Positions 59,287 to 64,000 of a stretch of DNA of 64,000 nucleotides are shown here, one piece after another. Numbering within the stretch: the stretch's first letter is position 1; each line of letters begins with the position of its first letter. Origin of the DNA: JAJECS01 sp965219705 (GTDB lineage: Bacteria > Chloroflexota > UBA11872); NCBI GenBank assembly GCA_965219705.1, contig OZ244789.1, positions 1,860,001-1,924,000 of the forward strand, in the 5' to 3' direction. Made by a program: the position numbers and the translations under genes. Below the pieces are notes generated by a model. The model saw nothing but the letters and a program-made list of their open reading frames with translations, had not been told where the DNA came from and made no database searches.

Positions 59287-59489
59287 GCCATTGAGTCCAA
59301 GCGCCTTCCACCGGCATTCCGAACGCCCCCAGAATCGTCATTCCGAGCGCCCACCTCTGTCACTCCGAGCGCAAGCGAGGAGTCTAAGACCCACGACCCC
59401 GCACGCGGAGACCTTTGCGTAACCCTCCGTCATTCCCGCGAAAGCGGGAATCCAGGCGGTCGCCTCTTGGTAAACGGTGTGCGTCCGCG
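59287..59489. repeat. Cluster of dispersed repeats
   Basis: CGTCATTCCGAGCGCCC near 59336, GTCACTCCGAGCGCAAGCG... AGTCTAAGAC at 59359-59390 (IS110 target-repeat family), and CGTCATTCCCGCGAAAGCGGGAATCC near 59428-59453, an inverted repeat also seen at 18650. No gene. Confidence 0.8.
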
Positions 59490-60242
59490 TCAGGCGACGT
59501 CGGCCGGTGCGTCTGCCGCCGACCCCGCGCGGGCCAGCACGTAGAACGCCGACGCCAGGTCGCCGGCCGCCGGCCGCTCGGCGACGAGGCGATCCAGGAA
59601 CTTAATGGGCACGGTGACCCAAGCGGCAATGAAATCCGCCGCAAGCTCCAACCGCCGCCGGCGCGTGAAACCGCTCAGCAGACCCTTGAGGTAGCCGCGC
59701 AGGATCCAGGCCAGCGCCGAGCTCGGCCCGGCGCATACGCCGACCTCGATGTCGTGATGCGCGCGAAAGGCATGGCGCAGCCCGCTGCTGGTGAAGCGGT
59801 GATAGTCGTCCGGCGACGCGTGGTAGCCCTGCAGGAAGGGCACTTCGATGTAGAGCACCGCGCGTGGCCTGGCGACGCGCGCCATCTCATCGATAGCGGC
59901 TTGGGGCGTCGGCAGGTGCTCGAGCACCGCGGTGGAGAGCACCCCGTCGAACGACCGGGAGGCGAACGGCAAGCGCAGAGCATCTGCCCGGCAGGTGACG
60001 GTCGGGTGACGGGCGATGTCGAGGTTGAGGACGCCGCGCGGGCCCGCGGCGCGCGTGATCGCGCCCGGCAGGCTGCGACCGCCGCCGCCGACGTTGAGAA
60101 TCGCCGCCGGCTGGCCCATGGCGGCGGCGAGCTCGCCGAACCGCTCCAGGTTGCGTGCCGAGGCGTGGTTGTAGGTCGAGCTTGGAACGCGGTAGAGGCG
60201 TCGCGCCAAGGCGCGCAGCGGATTGCGCTGGGTGGCCCTCAC
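59490..60242 (-). CDS. SAM-dependent methyltransferase (type 11)
   Basis: A 250-residue protein. AAILNVGGGGRSLPGAITR is motif I in the form NVGGG, GVLNLDIARHPTVTCRADALRLPFASRSFDGVLSTAVLEHLPTPQAAIDEMARVARPRAVLYIEVPFLQGYH carries the D-I, D-A-LPF--sFD-V---vLEH and P-G-like motifs. FHASPDDYHRFTSSGLRHAF is typical of sugar or glycan-associated methyltransferases (DYxRxT). The gene overlaps the HAD gene upstream by 4 nt. Target unknown. Confidence 0.9.
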   Translation of the reverse strand: MRATQRNPLRALARRLYRVPSSTYNHASARNLERFGELAAAMGQPAAILNVGGGGRSLPGAITRAAGPRGVLNLDIARHPTVTCRADALRLPFASRSFDGVLSTAVLEHLPTPQAAIDEMARVARPRAVLYIEVPFLQGYHASPDDYHRFTSSGLRHAFRAHHDIEVGVCAGPSSALAWILRGYLKGLLSGFTRRRRLELAADFIAAWVTVPIKFLDRLVAERPAAGDLASAFYVLARAGSAADAPADVA

Positions 60243-60991
60243 GCTTGCTCCTCCGCGGCGTCCAATTCCGCAATGGCCGGAATCAGCTGGCCTAGATCGT
60301 CAATCGTCGCGTCGGGCGAAACTGACGCGAGACCGGTTGCGGCCGTTCGGCGCAGCCAGATCGCCCTTAGCCCAAGCGCCTGCGGCACGCGCACGTCGAA
60401 GTCCAAGTCGTCGCCCACCATCACGGCCGCGGTGGCTGGCACGCCAATCCGGCGCAGCGCCTCGCGGAAGGCCACGGGATGCGGTTTCATCCAGCCGGAG
60501 TCGGTGCTCAGCACCAGCGCGTCTACCTGCCGCAGGAGATCGAATGTTCGCAGGCGTTCGGCCAGCAACTCTTCTCCATAGATCAGATTCCCCACGATGG
60601 CCGTGCGCACGCCGGCCGTCCGCAGCAGTCCCAACGTGCGGACGGCGTGCGGATCGACAGTCATTTGATCGTAGTGCGGTCCAAAGTACATCGGCAGCAG
60701 CAAGTCAATGAGCTCGGACGGCGCCTCTAGGTCAAAGCGATCGAGAACTTCCACGAAGACTCGCCGAGCGTCCGGTACCGCGCATTCGCCCTGATACGAC
60801 GCGGCCAGCGCCTCTTGCAGGGTTTCGCCCAGCGGGTCTGCCAGCTGCTCGGCGGTCGGGGCGTCGTCCGCCAGCCGCTGCAGCGCCTTGGCCACTTGCG
60901 CCGCACCTTGGCGGTTGCTGGGAGAGCCGACCAAGGGCTCCTGCGTGACCAAGGTATCGCCCAGATCGAACAGCACGCCCCGGATCGCCAT
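60239..60991 (-). CDS. HAD-superfamily hydrolase
   Basis: A 250-residue protein. IRGVLFDLGDTLVTQEPL is motif I (D-L-G-DTL), AGVRTAIVGNLIYGEELLAERLRTFDLLRQVDALVLSTDSGWMKPHPVAFREAL contains the motif II-like G-N and motif III Lys, and AAVMVGDDLDFDVRVPQALGLRAIWLRR is motif IV. The second Asp of motif I is replaced (DLGD keeps D-x-x-D). Probably a phosphatase of a metabolite. Its stop overlaps the methyltransferase start, so the pair is co-translated. Confidence 0.92.
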   Translation of the reverse strand: MAIRGVLFDLGDTLVTQEPLVGSPSNRQGAAQVAKALQRLADDAPTAEQLADPLGETLQEALAASYQGECAVPDARRVFVEVLDRFDLEAPSELIDLLLPMYFGPHYDQMTVDPHAVRTLGLLRTAGVRTAIVGNLIYGEELLAERLRTFDLLRQVDALVLSTDSGWMKPHPVAFREALRRIGVPATAAVMVGDDLDFDVRVPQALGLRAIWLRRTAATGLASVSPDATIDDLGQLIPAIAELDAAEEQA

Positions 60992-61577
60992 GGAGCGAGT
61001 CTAACCAGCCACGCCGTCCAAACTCCGCCCGGTCGGTTCCAGTCGCCGGCGCCACCGACGCGTCAATTCCGAACGGACGTGAGGAATCTGGAGCGTTCAA
61101 CGTCGCGGCCGGGGTGGCACATCTGAGACTCCTCGCTGCGCTCGGAGTGACAGGGTGGGTGGCTCGGGCGTAGACGGTGGGACGGGGTCGTTCGCGGATG
61201 AAACTCCCAGGCGGCCCGCCGTCTGGTCAGGTGGGGCCTGGCTTCCGGCCCCGTATCGAGTACGGGGTAGGCTTTCCGCCGGAATGCCGAGGAAAAAGCG
61301 GCGCGCGGTGGGTGCGCACCCCGGCGGGCCAGACCTTGGGGCGGGGAGTTTTTATACGTGTTCGGGGTTTAACTTCGACTCCGAAATACAAACCCGGCCA
61401 GGTGGCCGCCATCATGTCCGGCGGCCCAAGCCGTCCGGTGGCCCGCGCTGCGTGCAGCGTGGGACCTGCTGCCGTTGAAACTTCCAGGCTGCGCGCAGCC
61501 TGGGCCACCGGGCACCGCTCGGTCAGCGACATGGTGCAGACCTGGCGAATGGTGTATGGTTTACGTAAGGCGTCAAA
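60992..61577. other. Gene-free region with hairpins and a repeat copy
   Basis: About 590 bp. It holds an inverted copy of the CCGAGCGCAGCGAGG repeat (61123-61152), a partial related copy near 61065-61090, a CCCCGTA-TCGAG-TACGGGG hairpin (about 61249-61267) and a perfect 20-bp palindrome CCAGGCTGCGCGCAGCCTGG (61484-61503). The right end must hold the higBA promoter. No coding signal. Confidence 0.55.
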
Positions 61578-61859
61578 GTGATCCGAAGCTTCAGGGACCG
61601 CAAGACCGAGAGATTCTTCGGTGGTCAGGCCGTGCGGGGCTTCCAGGGTTTTGCCGACCAGGCGGCGCGCCGGTTGACGATTCTGGACAACGCCGAGGCC
61701 CTTCGAGACCTGGCGGGCCTGCCGAGCAACAGGCTGGAGTCGCTCACCGGCGATCGGACGGGCGCCTATAGCATTCGGATCAATCGCCAGTGGCGCATCT
61801 GCTTCCGCTGGGGAGACGATGGGCCGTACGACGTGGAGATCGTGGACTACCACCGATGA
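61578..61859 (+). CDS. higB: HigB-type toxin, second locus
   Basis: GTG start, 93 residues. MIRSFRDRKTERFFGGQAVR, RLTILDNAEALRDLAGLPSNRLESLTGDRTGAYSIRINRQWRICFRW and DVEIVDYHR give the complete HigB signature: F.dk....f.g......., L..a.....L..pp.nrle.L.gdr.g.ysirIn.qwRicF.W, v.i.DYH. It is clearly more typical than the toxin at 22874. Ribosome-dependent mRNA cleavage is expected. The antitoxin gene starts 11 bp downstream. Confidence 0.97.
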   Translation: MIRSFRDRKTERFFGGQAVRGFQGFADQAARRLTILDNAEALRDLAGLPSNRLESLTGDRTGAYSIRINRQWRICFRWGDDGPYDVEIVDYHR

Positions 61860-61870
61860 GGAGGTCGGCG

Positions 61871-62206
61871 ATGCCTACAACCAACCGCATGCGACCGGTG
61901 CATCCGGGGGAGATCCTGCGTGGCGAGCTCGACGAGCTTGGCCTCTCAGCCAATGCGCTCGCCAAGGCCTTGGCTGTCCCGACCAACCGAATCACGGCCA
62001 TCCTGAACGGGCAGCGGGGGGTGACGGCCGACACGGCGCTGCGCTTGTCGCGCTATTTCGGCACCACGCCGCAGTTCTGGCTGAACCTCCAGAAGACCTT
62101 TGAACTGCGCGTGGCGGAGCTCAGGTCGGGACAGGACATTGTTGAGCGAGTCCGACCGCGAGTGCCCTCACAGGCTGCGGGGACTCATCCACCGCAAGCA
62201 CACTGA
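61871..62206 (+). CDS. higA: HigA-type antitoxin, second locus
   Basis: ATG at 61871 with GAGGAGG upstream; 111 residues. MRPVHPGEILRGELDELGLSANALAKALAVPTNRITAILNGQRGVTADTALRLSRYFGTTPQFWLNLQKTFELRVAE is the textbook HigA sequence (HPGEiL.eEfl..lgls...lA..l.vp..ri..i..g.r.itadtAlRLaryFgts..fWlnlQ..ydl). The C-terminal ~25 residues are variable. It represses its own operon and neutralises HigB. Confidence 0.97.
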   Translation: MPTTNRMRPVHPGEILRGELDELGLSANALAKALAVPTNRITAILNGQRGVTADTALRLSRYFGTTPQFWLNLQKTFELRVAELRSGQDIVERVRPRVPSQAAGTHPPQAH

Positions 62207-62266
62207 GAATCCAAGCGGCGCAAGCTCCACCACCCCAAGCCTCCGGCGGCCCCCGTCAATCCGGTG

Positions 62267-62291
62267 TAGGGGCGGTTCGCGAACCGCCCTA
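62267..62291 (+). repeat. REP palindrome copy B
   Basis: GTAGG plus the perfect palindrome core 62270-62289, just beyond the stop of the REP-associated transposase gene. Confidence 0.95.
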
Positions 62292-62297
62292 ACAGGC

Positions 62298-62855
62298 TCA
62301 CGTGCGGGTTTCCTGTATTTCGGGATTATATTTGTCCAACTCCCATTGGATCGGGTTATTGACGATGTATTCGCGAATATCGGTCAATTCCTTTTCGTTT
62401 CGAACAATGTGTTCGAAATAGTTTCTCTGCCAGATTGGTTTGCCAGGGGTTAGACGGTCGAGGTTGATACGCTTCGTTGAGACGGTTTTGAATGCGCCAA
62501 TGATCCTGCCGAGAGGTTTACGCGGCATTGATATGGGGGCGGTTCGCGAACCGCCCCTACCCTGATCGTCAATTGTGATGATGCCGTGCAGGTGATTTGG
62601 CATCACGACGTATTCGTCCAACATCACATAGGGATGTCGCGCCGCCAGCCATTCCCACGAGTCTCTAACCAAATGCCCTATACCGTTCAGCTCGATTTCC
62701 CCGTCCACGACAGTCCCGAACAAACATGACCGGTCGCGGACGACAACGGTCACGAAATAGGCCCCGGCCTGCGAGTAGTCATATCCCTGGAGCCGAACTG
62801 AACGCCGACGGTGGACCCTGGAATCGTAGGGCGTCGCCGGCTTTTCCGATGGCAC
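62298..62855 (-). CDS. REP-associated tyrosine transposase (RAYT, Y1_Tnp/IS200-like)
   Basis: A 185-residue protein. RRRSVRLQGYDYSQAGAYFVTVVVRDRSCLFG is the RAYT N-terminus. MLDEYVVMPNHLHGIITID carries the HUH motif (residues 88-90, H-L-H), and LGRIIGAFKTVSTKRIN follows. WQRNYFEHIVRNEKELTDIREYIVNNPIQW contains the catalytic Tyr region (Y-I-x-x-NP). A full REP palindrome (core 62537-62556) lies inside the gene and is translated in frame as GRGGSRTAP at about residues 99-107, just after the HUH strand; other copies flank the gene on both sides. It is more AT-rich than its surroundings. RAYTs cut REP single strands and spread them. Confidence 0.95.
   Translation of the reverse strand: MPSEKPATPYDSRVHRRRSVRLQGYDYSQAGAYFVTVVVRDRSCLFGTVVDGEIELNGIGHLVRDSWEWLAARHPYVMLDEYVVMPNHLHGIITIDDQGRGGSRTAPISMPRKPLGRIIGAFKTVSTKRINLDRLTPGKPIWQRNYFEHIVRNEKELTDIREYIVNNPIQWELDKYNPEIQETRT
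62533..62561 (-). repeat. REP palindrome copy C, inside the transposase gene
   Basis: Core 62537-62556, in the opposite orientation to copies A, B and D (the GTAGG side lies to the right). It keeps the reading frame of the transposase. Confidence 0.95.
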
Positions 62856-62924
62856 GGCCTACATTCTCGCGGAGGGGTTCCGACCGCGCCGATCATACGT
62901 CGCCGCCAATCCCGGTGAATCGAT

Positions 62925-62950
62925 GTAGGGGCGGTTCGCGAACCGCCCGG
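62925..62950 (+). repeat. REP palindrome copy D
   Basis: GTAGG plus the palindrome core 62929-62948, about 70 bp upstream of the transposase start. It is preceded by CAATCCCGGTGAATCGAT, similar to the sequence before copy B. Confidence 0.95.
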
Positions 62951-63165
62951 CCCTCAGGCGTCCGCTGGCCCGCACCGTCCGGGCAGTTATACGGAAATTA
63001 GGAACCTTACAAGAAAATCCTAAGATCGCTAATTTCCCTAACCCAGCCCGGCGCGAGCCGCCATCGCCATCCGGCCGGCAGGTATGCAGCGCCCCCCACG
63101 GTCAGTCCCAGTGCCCCCCACAGTCAGTCCAAGCGCCCCTCGGTCATTCGAGCGCAGCGAGGAAT
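62951..63165. other. Intergenic region with short repeats
   Basis: After REP copy D, an imperfect AT-richer inverted segment (GGAAATTAGGAAC... CTAATTTCCCTAA) lies at about 62993-63042. Two CAGTCCCAGTGCCCCCCA/CAGTCAGTCCAAGCGCCCC units follow, then the start of the chromosomal repeat at 63143. No gene seen. Confidence 0.5.
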
Positions 63166-63172
63166 CTAAGAC
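63143..63172 (+). repeat. Dispersed repeat copy (GTCATTCGAGCGCAGCGAGG family)
   Basis: GTCATTCGAGCGCAGCGAGG followed by AATCTAAGAC: a full-length member of the repeat family used as target by the IS110 copies, not interrupted here. Confidence 0.8.
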
Positions 63173-63456
63173 GCCTGGGCACCGCGCGAGGGCCGTCTAT
63201 TCCCACAAGACGGGTCATAGCCATAGGCGCTCAAGCGATCCCGCGCCGCCTGCCGCTCCGCATCGCTGAAGAGCGGCTGCCACCGCTCCTGCACCACCAG
63301 CGCCTCCATCGAGATGTCCAGGCGTTCAAGCTCCCAGAGCGTGGCCAGACCTTCCTGCGGCTCAGGTGTCTTCAGCAAGCGCGTTGCCGTCGCCACTCCG
63401 CCATGCTCATGGATCATCCGCAGAAACCGGACAGGGTGATAGTCGAGGGTCAGCAT
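63166..63456 (-). CDS. Small hypothetical protein (GGVxxAxRLL...WELxRLD type), possibly a fragment
   Basis: From ATG 63456 the frame reads MLTLDYHPVRFLRMIHEHGGVATATRLLKTPEPQEGLATLWELERLDISMEALVVQERWQPLFSDAERQAARDRLSAYGYDP and ends within the dispersed repeat; 96 residues. The pattern GG-x-x-A-x-RLL....GL-xLWE-x-RLD-o-x-E-h-V---(W/Y)-xLF---E---A--RL--YGY is a familiar C-terminal module of uncharacterised bacterial proteins. It often follows other domains, so this may be a stand-alone or truncated copy. The last residues are encoded by the repeat. Confidence 0.6.
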   Translation of the reverse strand: MLTLDYHPVRFLRMIHEHGGVATATRLLKTPEPQEGLATLWELERLDISMEALVVQERWQPLFSDAERQAARDRLSAYGYDPSCGNRRPSRGAQAS

Positions 63457-63813
63457 CCACAAAATTGCTGAGGCGCTGCTAGCGCTTGAGCGCGAAGTGA
63501 AAGACCTCAAGGCCGCACAAGACAGGTAAGACTCGCCTACCGCTGTGGTATTCTCGGGCTACCGGCGGGTAATCGCTTGCCTAGTGGGTGAGGCGCCTTC
63601 CAAGCGCACCCCACAGGGCTGACGCTCGCCGGTTATCCATTTGGCGCATAGCCTGACAAACTACGAACGCCGCTACACAACGCTACCCTGCGGAGCCGCC
63701 GGCCGGGCGACATCCGATGATCCGTGACCGCACGACTCGCGGTTATCAACACGCTCGAATACCCGAGGCCACACGTCGCTTGGATCGCGACGAAGCGGCC
63801 AATGAGGTGAATC
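63457..63813. other. Intergenic region with a structured segment
   Basis: About 360 bp. The left part contains a short plus-strand coil-like frame (KIAEALLALEREVKDLKAAQ) without a start codon. The centre holds the nested hairpin at 63561-63633. The right end carries GAGGTG (63804-63809), the ribosome site of the next gene. Confidence 0.45.
63561..63633 (+). ncRNA. Candidate structured RNA or cruciform
   Basis: An outer 7-bp stem ACCGGCG/CGCCGGT (63561-63567 with 63627-63633), a middle stem GTGGG(TG)/(CA)CCCAC, and an apical GCGC-CTTCCAA-GCGC hairpin with a 7-nt loop. The size recalls a tRNA, but there is no D or T arm, so it is not one. No known RNA family is recognised. Confidence 0.25.
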
Positions 63814-64000
63814 TTGAAGCCAGCAACAGTCTACAGCATCGGAGCATACAGCCAGGCCAAAGATGAGATCGAAGCCCTCCTCAGGAACGGCGATGCGCAT
63901 GGTGCAATTGCCTTCGCCGAATCCTTAGTCGCGGGTCCGGGACAAGAGGCGAATGTCGAGAGCCTTCGTGCGAGTGCCTATGTCGAGGGAGGTAGTCAGC
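63814..64000 (+). CDS. N-terminus of a probable TPR-like protein (continues beyond window)
   Basis: A TTG at 63814 follows GAGGTG by 4 nt. The frame then stays open to the window edge (62 codons): KPATVYSIGAYSQAKDEIEALLRNGDAHGAIAFAESLVAG, then PGQEANVESLRASAYVEGG. The helix-turn-helix spacing with small residues at A..GD..GAI..A..L...P....... LR...Y...G fits the start of a tetratricopeptide-repeat array, for example in sulfotransferase or glycan-related proteins. The rest is not visible, so function is open. Confidence 0.55.
   Translation, partial: MKPATVYSIGAYSQAKDEIEALLRNGDAHGAIAFAESLVAGPGQEANVESLRASAYVEGGSQ

Noticed and set aside
61227..61853. 208-codon minus-strand frame over the second higB
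   Set aside because: It is antisense to a textbook HigB and has no family features.
63460..63535. Plus-strand coil KIAEALLALEREVKDLKAAQDR
   Set aside because: A stop precedes it directly and no start codon is present, so at most it is a relic; not listed as a gene.
63561..63634. tRNA-Gly(TCC)-like reading of the nested hairpin
   Set aside because: The acceptor-sized stem and CTTCCAA loop fit, but the T loop, D stem and T8/G10 positions are absent.
1..64000. CRISPR array, rRNA genes, prophage or integrase
   Set aside because: No evenly spaced direct repeats with unique spacers, no rRNA segments and no phage structural or integrase genes were found.

Overview
The window is high-GC bacterial DNA, densely packed with genes on both strands. 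Pro-Thr-Glu linkers of the TPEPTPTP type, an enolase-superfamily dehydratase, several Asp-box beta-propeller hydrolases, a sulfatase, Gfo/Idh/MocA oxidoreductases and many small toxin-antitoxin and repeat elements together suggest a free-living or sponge-associated Chloroflexota of the SAR202/Dehalococcoidia kind. That placement is inference from gene content; there is no rRNA in the window to settle it.

Layout. 1-10.6 kb: a membrane-anchored sulfite-oxidase-like molybdoenzyme that runs off the left edge, a secreted Met/Asp-repeat protein, a P-loop kinase, a branched-chain amino-acid type binding lipoprotein, an oxidoreductase, an SRPBCC protein, an NmrA-like epimerase, a PPK2 polyphosphate kinase and a second P-loop kinase. 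10.6-14 kb: a lower-GC pair, a sulfatase-like enzyme and a GMC oxidoreductase, with an O-methyltransferase remnant between them. 14.4-18.6 kb: two tRNA-Lys genes around a uridine-kinase-like gene, then a MacB-type ABC exporter and, upstream of it on the same strand, a redoxin lipoprotein whose active-site codon is an in-frame UGA followed by a SECIS-like hairpin, so a probable selenoprotein. 18.8-24.3 kb: an enolase-superfamily dehydratase, IS110 copy 1, a methyltransferase, higBA and a second small TA-like pair. 24.3-31.6 kb: two large paralogous glycoside-hydrolase-like proteins, a DUF1697 protein and a GH116-like enzyme. 31.7-36 kb: hicA remnant/hicB, a sialidase-like propeller, and a DNA methyltransferase fused to an HNH domain. 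36.2-44.3 kb: GH42-like protein, propeller, tandem Cache protein, Gfo/Idh/MocA enzyme, IS110 copy 2 and a sugar isomerase. 44.3-46.1 kb: a tail-to-tail methyltransferase and PD-(D/E)XK nuclease. 46.3-51.3 kb: four tandem Asp-box propeller paralogues. 51.4-57.8 kb: formate-THF ligase, then an ADH/SDR/sugar kinase operon, YjbQ and a HAD hydrolase. 57.9-64 kb: a seventh propeller, methyltransferase plus HAD, a second higBA, a REP-associated transposase among its palindromes, and a TPR-like gene cut by the right edge.

How it fits together. The metabolic core looks like scavenging of oxidised or sulfated carbohydrates and glycosides: propeller hydrolases, GH42/GH116-like enzymes and a sulfatase-like protein upstream, with sugar-acid dehydratase, polyol/alcohol dehydrogenases, isomerase and a xylulokinase-type kinase downstream. 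Substrates are not shown by the sequence. The accessory layer is rich: two IS110 copies, a RAYT/REP system, two R-M type modules, three recognised TA loci and several gene remnants.

The two signals most worth following are the UGA-containing redoxin (18031-18582) and the IS110 left ends. In both IS copies the noncoding leader folds like a bridge RNA. Its predicted target loop spells both halves of the dispersed chromosomal repeat in which both copies sit, and its donor loop matches the element's own right end.
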